NCBI GenBank assembly: GCA_026400425.1
Contig: JAPLPC010000551.1
Location: 1 to 9,685, forward strand
DNA length: 9,685 nt
DNA from: Hyphomicrobiales bacterium
GTDB taxonomy: Bacteria; Pseudomonadota; Alphaproteobacteria; Rhizobiales; Xanthobacteraceae
Direction of reading: 5' to 3'
In this document: piece by piece, positions 1 through 6,610 of the stretch
How the letters are laid out: every line of letters starts with the position of its first letter
How positions within the stretch are numbered: the stretch's first letter is position 1
The notes under the pieces: generated by a model
What the model saw: only the letters and a program-made list of their open reading frames with translations
What the model was told of the DNA's origin: nothing
Databases searched by the model: none
Position numbers and translations under genes: made by a program

Positions 1-743
1 GCACCCGGTTCAGCACTCTGGTTCAGCGTGCCGACTGGACCCAGATCCTCAAGTATGTGGTCCTGAATGTCGCACACAGCTACGGCAAGACCGCGACTTT
101 CATGCCCAAGCCGATCGTGGGCGACAACGGCTCGGGCATGCATGTGCACCAGTCGATCTGGAAGGATGGCAAGCCGACCTTCGCCGGCAACAAGTATGCC
201 GACCTGTCGGAAACCTGCCTCCACTACATCGGCGGCATCATCAAGCACGCCAAGGCCATCAACGCCTTCACCAACCCGTCGACCAACTCCTACAAGCGTC
301 TGGTCCCCGGCTACGAAGCTCCGGTGCTGCTGGCCTATTCGGCCCGCAACCGCTCGGCCTCCTGCCGCATCCCGTTCACGACCTCGCCCAAGGCGAAGCG
401 CGTGGAGGTCCGTTTCCCGGATCCGATGGCGAACCCGTATCTCGCTTTCGCATCGATGCTGATGGCCGGCCTCGACGGCATCAAAAACAAGATCGATCCG
501 GGCCCGGCGATGGACAAGGATCTCTACGACCTGCCGAAGGAAGAGCTGAAGCAGATCCCGACCGTATGCGGTTCGCTGCGGGAAGCGCTCGAGAATCTCG
601 ACAAGGACCGTGCCTTCCTGAAGGCCGGCGGCGTGTTCGACGACGACTTCATCGATGCCTATATCGAACTGAAGATGCAGGACGTCGAACGCTACGAGAT
701 GACCCCGCATCCGGTCGAATTCGAAATGTACTATTCGTACTGA
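1..743 (+). CDS. glnA: Glutamine synthetase type I, C-terminal part (5' end outside window)
   Basis: Glutamine synthetase makes glutamine from glutamate, ammonia and ATP; the type I enzyme is a cytoplasmic dodecamer. The frame is open from base 3, so 246 residues are present, about residues 224-469 of a family member of usual length. Visible landmarks are GDNGSGMHVH (the first His codon at 141-143 matches active-site His269 of the enterobacterial enzyme), the NRSAS..RIP arginine segment, VEVRFPDP (active-site Glu and Arg), and the LYDLP segment. The Tyr of that segment (codon 525-527) matches the adenylylated Tyr397, so control by GlnE-type adenylylation is likely. The C-terminus HPVEFEMYYSY is typical. 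The ATG-like starts inside the window are not the true start; the upstream residues TRFSTLVQRADW are also GlnA sequence. A Leu at codon 63-65 stands where I recall His in enterobacterial GlnA (KYVVHNVAH); it is not a known catalytic residue. The gene ends in its own terminator. Confidence 0.98.
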   Translation, partial: TRFSTLVQRADWTQILKYVVLNVAHSYGKTATFMPKPIVGDNGSGMHVHQSIWKDGKPTFAGNKYADLSETCLHYIGGIIKHAKAINAFTNPSTNSYKRLVPGYEAPVLLAYSARNRSASCRIPFTTSPKAKRVEVRFPDPMANPYLAFASMLMAGLDGIKNKIDPGPAMDKDLYDLPKEELKQIPTVCGSLREALENLDKDRAFLKAGGVFDDDFIDAYIELKMQDVERYEMTPHPVEFEMYYSY

Positions 744-770
744 TCGGCTCTCGCGATCGGCGACAAGACC

Positions 771-799
771 AAGGCGCTCCGGAAACGGGGCGCCTTTTT
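771..799 (+). terminator. Rho-independent terminator of glnA
   Basis: An 11-bp stem (771-781 with 786-796) closes a GAAA tetraloop (782-785), with a single T-G wobble in the stem and a run of five T at 795-799. It lies 27 bases after the glnA stop and before the convergent gene at 811-1497, so it most likely ends glnA transcription. Confidence 0.9.
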
Positions 800-810
800 C
801 ATGGGCTGAA

Positions 811-1497
811 CTATTTCCGCGTAAATGCCCGCGCCGGCTCGAAGGCGTCGGTAAATCCGACGGCCTGCACGGCGCGGGCCGCATCGGCCTCGTTCTCCGA
901 CCACGGCAGCTTCGCCGCGATCGTGCGCGTCACCGGCTCGCCGAGCGCGCCGCCGTAATCAAGCGGCCACAAGCCGTTCGGCACCGCCTCGACAGAGACG
1001 GCGCGCAACCTGATGCCCTGCCCGAGCGACGACAGATCTTGCGGATCGAGGCGCGTGACCGAGGCGGCGTCGCGCGGATCCTTGAAACTCGCGAGCACCG
1101 GCATCAGCTCGCCTGACACCGGCACGGCCCCGGTCTGGCTGCCGACGTCCCGAAAGGCGATCTTGCGGCCGGCGGCCTGATAGGCGCGCATGGCGACGAA
1201 GTTGGCGCCGTCGAAATCCGCATTGCCCTTGTCATCATGCAGCATCAAGGCGGCGAGGTTCTTGCCGCCGCCGAGATCCAGCATCACCGCGTCGCCACGC
1301 GACACCGTCTTCCCACCTGGCTGATAGCCGCGATAGGGATGCACCGAGACCACGCTGGATGCGGTCTTGACGCCTTCGGGCGTCTCGACCTCGACGGTCA
1401 GGCGATATTTGTGCGCGGGGCGTTCGGTGCGGATGCGGTCGCCGATCACGATCGCTGCAAGCAGCACCACCGGTCCCGCCCATTTCAGTATTTTCAT
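811..1497 (-). CDS. Conserved-looking membrane-anchored or exported protein of unknown function
   Basis: I do not recognise a family for this 228-residue protein. It begins MKILKWAGPVVLLAAIVIGD, a short positively charged N-terminus and a hydrophobic segment of about 13 residues, without a clear lipobox Cys. It is therefore either a signal anchor or a signal peptide, leaving about 205 residues in the periplasm. The soluble part has beta-rich stretches (KYRLTVEVETPEG at about 30-42) and Gly-rich turns. The ATG at 1497 is chosen over an upstream in-frame start at 1599 because GGAGAG (1504-1509, minus strand) sits a short distance before it, and the extra 34 residues would precede a clear signal-like segment. 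It converges with glnA and diverges from the transporter-like gene at 1666, with 168 bases between the two starts. Composition is like its neighbours. Confidence 0.8.
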   Translation of the reverse strand: MKILKWAGPVVLLAAIVIGDRIRTERPAHKYRLTVEVETPEGVKTASSVVSVHPYRGYQPGGKTVSRGDAVMLDLGGGKNLAALMLHDDKGNADFDGANFVAMRAYQAAGRKIAFRDVGSQTGAVPVSGELMPVLASFKDPRDAASVTRLDPQDLSSLGQGIRLRAVSVEAVPNGLWPLDYGGALGEPVTRTIAAKLPWSENEADAARAVQAVGFTDAFEPARAFTRK

Positions 1498-1665
1498 TTC
1501 GCGCTCTCCAGCATCCGCGATGCACGATGATGGCGCGCGCGTCAAAGCGGCACGGTGTCCCGTTTTCATTGATGGAGAGCTTATCCAGAGCTTCGACAAC
1601 GCCAGACTGCTTGACCGCCGGCCCGATTTGGCGAGACAGTCATCTTTTCAAGAGGTTCGGTGCAG

Positions 1666-2844
1666 ATGGCTTTATCGACAGACACCAAAGCCCCATCACG
1701 CAGCGACCTCGCCTGGGCCATATCGGTCGGCGGCATCGCCACCGTCGCCTTCACGATTTTCGTGGTGTTTGCCTGGTACTTCTCGGCAACGCTGTTCCTG
1801 ATCTTTGCCGGCATCCTGCTCGGGGTCGCGCTCAATGCGCTGACCGAGCTGGCCGGCCGCGTCATGGGCGGCCCGCAGCCGATACGGCTGGCGCTCGTCT
1901 GCGTGGTGCTGGCAGGGCTGCTGGGCGGCCTGCTCTATCTCGGCGGCGCCACCATCGCCACCCAGGCCAAGACACTCTCCGGCACATTGAAGTCGCAGGT
2001 CGTCAACGTGAAGACCTATCTGGAACAGCACGGTGTCGATACCAGCTATTTCGACTTCAACGCCATCCTGTCCGAGGATCTCAAGGACGATACCAAGACG
2101 ACCGCCAACGAAATTCCGGGCACCATCGCTCCGACCACTGCCCCGATCCCCCGCAACAGCAATATGCCGAGCGCCGGCACCATCGCGTCATCGGGCGGCG
2201 CCATCGTCACCCAGACGCTGAAGATCCTGCTCGGCACCGTCGGCGCCGTCGGCAATTTCTTCATCGTGCTGTTTCTCGGTTTGGCCTTTGCTGCGCAGCC
2301 CGGTGTCTACCGGCGCGGCCTGCTGCAGCTCACGCCGCGCAAGTATCGCGGTCCGGCGACCATCGTCGTCGATCGCATCAGCGACACGCTGCAACGCTGG
2401 CTGATCGCCCAGATCATCACCATGCTGGTGGTCGGCAGCGTCACCTGGCTCGGGCTGAAACTGATCGGCATTCCCAGCTCGTTCATCCTGGGCGTCCAGG
2501 CCGGCCTGCTGGCCTTCATTCCGACGGTCGGCGCCCTGCTAGGTGGCCTGATCGTGGTGCTGGCCAGTCTCGCCTCGGGATGGTTCGCGGGCGTGTCGGC
2601 CTTCGTGCTGTTCCTGGGCGTGCACGCGCTGGAGAGCTATATCCTGACGCCGATTCTGCAGCGGCAGGCACTCGACATTCCGCCGGCCACCCTGTTCGCG
2701 TTCCAGATCACGCTCGGGGTGGTATTCGGCGTCTGGGGCCTTGCTTTGGCCCTGCCGGTGCTGGCGATCGTCAAAGTGGTGATCGACTTCCTGCGCGAAG
2801 ACGACGCCGACGAGATCGACGCGCAGGACGCGGTTGCGGCTTAG
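1666..2844 (+). CDS. AI-2E family (PerM/TqsA-type) membrane protein
   Basis: This is a 392-residue inner-membrane protein of the AI-2E transporter family (PF01594), whose members act as exporters or permeases; the substrate cannot be read from sequence. About eight hydrophobic segments are seen, at roughly 17-38, 41-60, 74-97, 186-211, 242-265, 270-300, 305-330 and 341-375. A soluble region of about 90 residues lies between the third and fourth and includes a Pro/Thr-rich stretch near 150-170. The C-terminal family pattern is clear: ESYILTPILQRQALDIPP (323-340), then a GVVFGVWGLALALP segment. The tail is acidic. The start is uncertain: ATG at 1666 is 10 bases after AGAGG (1651-1655), while an in-frame GTG at 1660 is only 4 bases after it; I prefer the ATG. 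The name does not prove autoinducer transport, since the family has other reported roles. The gene ends one base before the convergent gene's stop. Confidence 0.93.
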   Translation: MALSTDTKAPSRSDLAWAISVGGIATVAFTIFVVFAWYFSATLFLIFAGILLGVALNALTELAGRVMGGPQPIRLALVCVVLAGLLGGLLYLGGATIATQAKTLSGTLKSQVVNVKTYLEQHGVDTSYFDFNAILSEDLKDDTKTTANEIPGTIAPTTAPIPRNSNMPSAGTIASSGGAIVTQTLKILLGTVGAVGNFFIVLFLGLAFAAQPGVYRRGLLQLTPRKYRGPATIVVDRISDTLQRWLIAQIITMLVVGSVTWLGLKLIGIPSSFILGVQAGLLAFIPTVGALLGGLIVVLASLASGWFAGVSAFVLFLGVHALESYILTPILQRQALDIPPATLFAFQITLGVVFGVWGLALALPVLAIVKVVIDFLREDDADEIDAQDAVAA

Positions 2845-2845
2845 C

Positions 2846-3148
2846 TCAGTCGCCCGTCGTCAGCACGGTTTCGGTGTGCTCGACATAAGGCGGCGTTTCG
2901 AAATAAGGGCCGACCAGCGCGCGCCATTCGGCAAAATCCGGGGAGCCACGAAAATCCACCGTATGACTTTCGAGGGTTTGCCATTTCGCCACCAGGCGAT
3001 AGCGCGACGGCATCTCGATGGACTTGTGCAGTTCGAAGCCCAACCCGCCCTTGGCGCGCTGGAACAGCGGCTTCGCCTTGGCGACGGCAGCCTCGAAATC
3101 CTTCTCGGTGCCCGGCTTGACGTCGATTTGCGCGATTTCCGTGATCAT
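2846..3148 (-). CDS. Antibiotic biosynthesis monooxygenase (ABM) domain protein
   Basis: The 100-residue protein matches the ABM/YgiN-like dimeric alpha-beta barrel family (PF03992) in size and pattern. A first strand (MITEIAQIDVKPG) is followed by a helix (TEKDFEAAVAKAKPLF), then GLGFELHKSIEMPSRYRLVAKW with the usual strand-Trp ending, and SHTVDFRGSPDFAEWR. Members include small cofactor-free monooxygenases and heme- or quinol-handling proteins; the substrate here is unknown, and the domain name does not imply antibiotic synthesis. ATG at 3148 is chosen because the domain starts directly there. An in-frame TTG at 3181 would add an 11-residue polar extension with no evident support. The ribosome binding site is weak (GGTCGG about 6 bases upstream). 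It converges on the AI-2E family gene with a one-base gap and no room for a hairpin terminator. Confidence 0.88.
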   Translation of the reverse strand: MITEIAQIDVKPGTEKDFEAAVAKAKPLFQRAKGGLGFELHKSIEMPSRYRLVAKWQTLESHTVDFRGSPDFAEWRALVGPYFETPPYVEHTETVLTTGD

Positions 3149-3221
3149 CGTTGTCCGACCCTTTGTTTTGCGGTCGGGCAATGTAGCCCGGATGCGGCGA
3201 AGCGCAATGCGTTCGACGATC

Positions 3222-3467
3222 CTAAGATCGCGCGAAGTAAGCCGTCACGGCAGCGACCACGGCGATGCAGGTGGCCATGAAAACGATCAATGGCGCGCGG
3301 GCTTTCCGATTGCCGTAGCGGCCCTGGGCACGGCGCTGGGCGCTCAGCGCGGTCTCGTATTCGTCCGATGACGAGAACATGCAGGCGAAGCCCGAACGGG
3401 CCGCGCCAGCGGCGGCGTCGAGCGACATCAAGGCGGGAGTCACGGTGTGGTCGTCCGAGGTCATCAT
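3222..3467 (-). CDS. Small single-pass membrane protein, unknown function
   Basis: An 81-residue open frame. The first 55 or so residues are polar and end in a basic patch (RRAQGRYGNRKAR, about 45-57). One hydrophobic segment (about 60-78, LIVFMATCIAVVAAVTAYF) then runs to a short basic end, ARS. This looks like a C-terminally anchored inner-membrane protein, probably with the N-terminus in the cytoplasm because of the basic residues before the segment. Two adjacent ATG codons (3467, 3464) are possible starts, and neither has a strong ribosome binding site. It lies 34 bases after the diguanylate cyclase stop on the same strand, so co-transcription is possible. I recognise no family. A real gene is favoured by the clean membrane segment and because the gap would otherwise be unusually long. 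Confidence 0.6.
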   Translation of the reverse strand: MMTSDDHTVTPALMSLDAAAGAARSGFACMFSSSDEYETALSAQRRAQGRYGNRKARAPLIVFMATCIAVVAAVTAYFARS

Positions 3468-3501
3468 GTTATGACCATGGAATCGATTGGTAAACGGTCC
3501 C

Positions 3502-4752
3502 TTACCGGGCGGCTTCCATCGTCATGACGGCGTCGGTGCGGGTCACGCGGACGATCGGCTTCGGCGCCAGCCCGGCGGCCGTGGCCTTGCGCCCCTGCGC
3601 CAGCGACAGTGGCTCCTCGGCAGCAGACTGCACGCGGTTACGCCCGCCGCGCTTGGCCTGATACAGCGCCGTGTCCGCGGCTGCGAGCAGCACGTCGAGT
3701 TCGGTGCCGGCCGGGCCGCCGGAGACACCGATGCTAACGGTGGTCGCCACCGGCGCGTCGTCCACCTCGATGCCGCAACCGGCAAAATTCTGCCGCACGC
3801 GCTCGGCGGCCTGCATCGCCTCCTCCAGGCTGCATGGCAGCAAGGCTGCGAATTCCTCGCCGCCGATGCGTCCCGTCAGGTCGGTGATGCGCAGCGAATT
3901 CTGGATCACGGTGGCAAACAGCTTCAGCACTTCGTCGCCGGCGGGATGGCCGAAGCGATCATTGATCGACTTGAAGTGATCGATGTCGAAGATCATCACG
4001 GTAACCGGGCGTCCCGCTTTCGCCTCGCGCTCGATCATCCGCCCGGTCGCTTCGCTGAAGCCGCGGCGGTTGAACAGGCCGGTCAGCGGATCGCAGGACG
4101 CCGCCACCTTGTGGGCAGCAACCGTCCGCTCCGACACCAGCACGAAAATCAGGAACACCGTGCCGATGGCATAGAGCACCAGCTCGATAGCGAAGGCCGT
4201 GACCCCGAAATGGCTTCCCGACGTCGCGCCATCCGCCTGCAGGAAATCGCCGAGCAGGATCGGCAACATCAGGACCAAACCGTGCAGCAGCGGCACCAGC
4301 GCGGTCGGCCAGCGATGCTGCACCGATTTGCGGCGCTCAAGCCCGAGTTCGTAAGCCGTCAGCACCGCATAACAGGCGACGATGCCGGCACCGATGGTGA
4401 TGCGCAACGACGAAGCCTCGGGTGGCAGAACGAAGATCGCGGCAATCCACACCACGGCGCCGGACAGCACACCGGCCCAGATCGGGGTGCGGCCATGAAA
4501 AACACGCGCTGCCGTCCACACCATGCCGCAGGAAACGAAGCCGACGGCGTTGAGCGCCAGCATCGGCAGTTCGCCGAGCAACGGACCTGCCAGCGTCCAC
4601 AAGCCCACCGACACACCGCCAAGCAGATAGGCGAACCCCCACCAGCTCAGCGCCGCGATGTTCTCGTGCCGTCCGAAGTAAAGCAGCATGGCCCCGAGCA
4701 TCAAGGCAACCAGCGTCGCCACGAGATACAGAGTGGATGAGTCGAGCAGCAT
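3502..4752 (-). CDS. Membrane diguanylate cyclase (GGDEF domain)
   Basis: This 416-residue protein should make cyclic di-GMP from two GTP at the inner membrane. The N-terminal 210 residues hold about seven hydrophobic segments (near 7-26, 33-53, 63-83, 91-110, 117-136, 151-171, 183-207), a sensor module I cannot assign to a named family. The GGDEF domain starts at DPLTGLFNRRG (221-231), with FDIDHFK at 255-261 and the active-site GGEEF at 297-301 (codons 3850-3864). RITD (288-291) lies exactly five residues before GGEEF, which is the position of the inhibitory I-site RxxD, so product inhibition is expected. The C-terminal 45 residues after AKRGGRNRV are low-complexity. ATG at 4752 is chosen because it begins just before the first membrane segment; an upstream in-frame ATG at 4839 would add 29 polar residues, and no good ribosome binding site is seen at either. 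Two inverted repeats lie in the leader (4784-4801 and 4822-4837). Confidence 0.95.
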   Translation of the reverse strand: MLLDSSTLYLVATLVALMLGAMLLYFGRHENIAALSWWGFAYLLGGVSVGLWTLAGPLLGELPMLALNAVGFVSCGMVWTAARVFHGRTPIWAGVLSGAVVWIAAIFVLPPEASSLRITIGAGIVACYAVLTAYELGLERRKSVQHRWPTALVPLLHGLVLMLPILLGDFLQADGATSGSHFGVTAFAIELVLYAIGTVFLIFVLVSERTVAAHKVAASCDPLTGLFNRRGFSEATGRMIEREAKAGRPVTVMIFDIDHFKSINDRFGHPAGDEVLKLFATVIQNSLRITDLTGRIGGEEFAALLPCSLEEAMQAAERVRQNFAGCGIEVDDAPVATTVSIGVSGGPAGTELDVLLAAADTALYQAKRGGRNRVQSAAEEPLSLAQGRKATAAGLAPKPIVRVTRTDAVMTMEAAR

Positions 4753-4783
4753 GTCCGCGCACCGGAGATGTTTTGCAGTATGA

Positions 4784-4801
4784 CCGGCCTCAGTCGGCCG
4801 G
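4784..4801. repeat. Inverted repeat in the diguanylate cyclase leader
   Basis: CCGGCC (4784-4789) and GGCCGG (4796-4801) form a perfect 6-bp stem around the 6-base loop TCAGTC, 31 bases upstream of the ATG at 4752. There is no T-run after it on the minus strand, so it is not an obvious terminator. It could be a leader hairpin or a protein site. Confidence 0.45.
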
Positions 4802-4821
4802 ATGGGTATCACGTCGGTCGA

Positions 4822-4837
4822 GTGTAGCGAACTACAC
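4822..4837. promoter_or_regulatory. Candidate operator, GTGTAG-CGAA-CTACAC
   Basis: A perfect 6-bp inverted repeat (4822-4827 and 4832-4837) with a 4-base spacer lies 69 bases upstream of the diguanylate cyclase ATG. Half-sites about one helical turn apart fit a dimeric helix-turn-helix regulator such as a TetR-family protein. No such regulator gene is in the window, and I could not place a convincing promoter around it, so the role is inferred only. Confidence 0.4.
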
Positions 4838-4929
4838 ATTGGAAATTCGTTTTATCGCAAAGCAAAGTTTTCCGGATAAACTGCATCAATCTGTCTGCAT
4901 CGGCGATTTCCGGCCGGCGCTCCGAACGC

Positions 4930-4956
4930 AAAAAGGGCGCCCGAAGGCGCCCTTTT
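4930..4956 (-). terminator. Rho-independent terminator of the rplM-rpsI operon
   Basis: A perfect 11-bp stem (4931-4941 with 4946-4956) is closed by a 4-base loop that reads TTCG on the minus strand with a C-G closing pair, the very stable UUCG type. On the minus strand it is followed by five T (4930-4934). It lies 24 bases past the rpsI stop. The complementary A and T runs on both sides would let it work in both directions. Confidence 0.92.
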
Positions 4957-4979
4957 CCGAAACGATCGTCGCGAAACGC

Positions 4980-5456
4980 TTAGCGCTTCGAGAACTGGAA
5001 CGAACGACGGGCTTTCGCCTTGCCGTATTTCTTACGCTCGACGACGCGCGCGTCGCGGGTCAGGAAGCCACCCTTCTTGAGGATGCCGCGCAGATCCGGT
5101 TCGAAGTTGGTCAGCGCCTTGGACAGGCCGTGACGCACGGCGCCAGCCTGGCCCGACAGACCACCACCGGCGACGGTGCAGATCACGTCATATTGACCGG
5201 CACGGGCTGCAGCGACCAGCGGCTGCTGGATCAGCATGCGCAACACCGGACGGGCGAAGTACACTTCGACGTCCCGGGTGTTGACGACGACCTTGCCAGC
5301 GCCCGGCTTGATCCAGACGCGGGCAACCGCGTCCTTGCGCTTGCCGGTCGCGTAGGCGCGGCCCTGCTTGTCGATCTTCTTTTCGTATTTCGGCGCATCC
5401 GGTGCGGAGACCTTCAGCGAACCGAGCTGTTCGAGAGACTGCATGGTATCGGACAT
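4980..5456 (-). CDS. rpsI: 30S ribosomal protein S9
   Basis: S9 is a small-subunit protein whose basic C-terminal tail reaches towards the P-site tRNA. This 158-residue protein carries the family core RAYATGKRKDAVARVWIKPG, then VNTRDVEVYFARPVLR, GGGLSGQAGAVRHGLSKAL, FLTRDARVVERKKYGKAKAR, and ends in the diagnostic RRSFQFSKR. It is longer than the 130-residue E. coli protein because of an N-terminal extension of about 30 residues, a common form in alphaproteobacteria. The ATG at 5456 is two bases after the rplM stop, with GAGGG (5467-5471, minus strand) inside the end of rplM acting as the ribosome binding site, so the two are probably translationally linked. A strong terminator follows. Confidence 0.98.
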   Translation of the reverse strand: MSDTMQSLEQLGSLKVSAPDAPKYEKKIDKQGRAYATGKRKDAVARVWIKPGAGKVVVNTRDVEVYFARPVLRMLIQQPLVAAARAGQYDVICTVAGGGLSGQAGAVRHGLSKALTNFEPDLRGILKKGGFLTRDARVVERKKYGKAKARRSFQFSKR

Positions 5457-5458
5457 AA

Positions 5459-5923
5459 TTATGCGGCCCTCTTGTTCTTGCGGTTCAGCGCGCCGACGTC
5501 GAATGCCTCGGGCTGCTGTGCTTCATGCGGATGCTCGCTGCCGGCGTAAACACGCAGGTTGCCCATCTGGACGCGACCGAGCGGACCACGCGGGATCATG
5601 CGCTCGACGGCCTTCTCGACCACGCGCTCCGGGAAACGGCCTTCGAGGATCGACTTGGCCGAACGCTCTTTGATGCCGCCGATGAAGCCGGTGTGGTGAT
5701 AGTACATCTTGTCGTCGCGCTTGCGACCGGTGAACACCACCTTCTCGGCGTTGATGATGATGACATTGTCACCGCAATCGACGTGGGGGGTGTAGATCGG
5801 GAGGTGCTTGCCGCGCAGCCGCATCGCGACCAGCGTGGCGAGGCGGCCGACCACGAGGCCCGTGGCGTCGATGACGATCCACTTCTTCGTGACCTCAGCC
5901 GGCTTTGCCGAAAAGGTTTTCAT
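5459..5923 (-). CDS. rplM: 50S ribosomal protein L13
   Basis: L13 is an early-assembling large-subunit protein. The 154-residue sequence shows KKWIVIDATGLVVGRLATLVA, LRGKHLPIYTPHVDCGD, VVFTGRKRDDKMYYHHTGF, IPRGPLGRVQMGNLRVYAGSEHPHEAQQP, all characteristic of the family. It is about a dozen residues longer than the E. coli protein, mostly at the two ends. The ATG at 5923 is preceded by GGATC at about six bases. It is the first gene of the rplM-rpsI operon, the usual bacterial order. The leader contains a hairpin at 5961-5985 and a possible promoter near 6040-6067. Confidence 0.98.
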   Translation of the reverse strand: MKTFSAKPAEVTKKWIVIDATGLVVGRLATLVAMRLRGKHLPIYTPHVDCGDNVIIINAEKVVFTGRKRDDKMYYHHTGFIGGIKERSAKSILEGRFPERVVEKAVERMIPRGPLGRVQMGNLRVYAGSEHPHEAQQPEAFDVGALNRKNKRAA

Positions 5924-5960
5924 GTTGAGATCCGTATCCGTGAGACGGGTGAAACAGAGA

Positions 5961-5985
5961 TCGGCGCCCCACGGGGGAGCGCCGA
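5961..5985 (-). promoter_or_regulatory. Hairpin in the rplM 5' leader
   Basis: TCGGCGC (5961-5967) pairs perfectly with GCGCCGA (5979-5985), and the inner CCC and GGG can extend the stem around a very small loop. It ends 37 bases before the L13 start and has no T-run, so it is not a simple terminator. Leaders of rplM-rpsI are known autoregulatory elements in some bacteria (for example the L13 leader of Firmicutes). I do not recognise a described alphaproteobacterial class here; the role is inferred. Confidence 0.45.
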
Positions 5986-6039
5986 ATTGAGGGTGTTCTA
6001 GAGAACCGCCCGGATTCCGTCAATGCCGGGGCGCATATA

Positions 6040-6067
6040 ATTATCAAGCGAAATCAATGGCTTGTAA
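6040..6067 (-). promoter_or_regulatory. Possible promoter of the rplM-rpsI operon
   Basis: On the minus strand GATAAT (6040-6045) resembles a -10 box with five of six consensus bases, and TTACAA (6062-6067) lies 16 bases upstream as a weak -35 (three of six). The region is strongly AT-rich compared with its surroundings, as expected for the promoter of a highly expressed operon. It would give a leader of about 110 bases holding the 5961-5985 hairpin. Confidence 0.35.
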
Positions 6068-6069
6068 TT

Positions 6070-6109
6070 AAGGTTATATATTACCTTCCAATTCATGCTT
6101 TAGTTGGAA
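6070..6109. repeat. Two overlapping AT-rich inverted repeats at the 3' end of the thioesterase gene
   Basis: Positions 6070-6087 form an 18-bp palindrome with one mismatched pair (AAGGT, an AT core, ACCTT). TTCCAA (6086-6091) and TTGGAA (6104-6109) form a second 6-bp stem with a 12-base loop that contains the thioesterase stop codon. Together they sit between the thioesterase gene and the rplM promoter region, both on the minus strand. They may act as a weak terminator or a protein site, but lack the usual GC stem and T-run. Confidence 0.4.
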
Positions 6110-6524
6110 TGGAATAGGTCGATGTGACATGGGCGATGGGATCGGGCGACGTGCCGGACAACAGGTTCACCTCTCCCACCGCCAGGCGCTTGCCGAGCTT
6201 CAACAGCTTGGCCGCCGCCAGCACGTCCTGCCCCGGCTGGCCCTTGCGAAGGAAATTGATGTTCAGGCTGGTGGTGACGGCAAGCCCCACCGGACCGATG
6301 GCCGACAGCAGCACCACATACATGGCGAAATCGGCCAGAGCCATCAGGGTCGGCCCCGACACGGTGCCGCCCGGACGCAGCATCCGCTCGCCATAGGTCT
6401 GGCGCAGCAGACAGGTGGTGCCGTCGGCGTGCTCGATGGCAATGTCGCCGGCCCCGAAGGCTTGCGGGAACTCGCGCTTCAGGAACGCCTCCAGCTCCGG
6501 CACCGTCATTTTAGCGTCCGTCAT
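6093..6524 (-). CDS. PaaI-family hotdog-fold thioesterase
   Basis: The 143-residue protein fits the PaaI/4HBT hotdog family, which hydrolyses acyl-CoA thioesters in the cytoplasm, usually as a tetramer. The core shows GERMLRPGGTVSGPTLMALADFAMYV (about 45-70), matching the family's central helix, with Asp65 at the position of the usual catalytic acid, and then the strands LAVTTSLNINFLRKG and DVLAAAKLLKLGKRLAVGEV. The normal His/Asn-HPPG-HGG stretch is changed to RPGGTVSGP, so substrate choice may differ. ATG at 6524 is preferred; GGAG lies very close to it and GGGA a little further back. An in-frame GTG at 6542 and an ATG at 6509 are alternatives. The gene diverges from the crotonase-fold gene at 6611, and both act on acyl-CoA chemistry, but no shared pathway can be shown. 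Confidence 0.88.
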   Translation of the reverse strand: MTDAKMTVPELEAFLKREFPQAFGAGDIAIEHADGTTCLLRQTYGERMLRPGGTVSGPTLMALADFAMYVVLLSAIGPVGLAVTTSLNINFLRKGQPGQDVLAAAKLLKLGKRLAVGEVNLLSGTSPDPIAHVTSTYSIPTKA

Positions 6525-6610
6525 GTCTCCGTCCCGTCTCACCTTCTTTTCACCGACACCGGCCTGTTACATGATGGTGACAAATAAGCCCAGCCGATGG
6601 AAGACAAGAC

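Noticed and set aside
57..80. His-to-Leu difference in GlnA (KYVVLNVAH)
   Set aside because: The position is not one of the known catalytic or metal residues and may be normal in this lineage, so I noted it in the gene entry rather than as a finding.
1498..1665. Promoter elements between the divergent genes at 1497 and 1666
   Set aside because: TTGACC at 1611-1616 is a fair -35 match, but no acceptable -10 follows at normal spacing, and nothing convincing is seen on the minus strand.
1527..2888. A 453-codon open frame on the plus strand overlapping the AI-2E family gene
   Set aside because: It is out of frame with a gene that has clear membrane segments and family motifs, and its product is Arg/His-rich as expected for a GC-rich shadow frame.
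3487..4740. A 417-codon open frame on the plus strand opposite the diguanylate cyclase
   Set aside because: The product is Gln/His/Arg-rich with no recognisable domain, while the minus strand encodes an intact GGDEF protein.
6525..6610. Shared promoter or operator between the thioesterase and crotonase-fold genes
   Set aside because: The 86-base spacer must hold start signals, but I found no clear paired boxes or inverted repeat in it.
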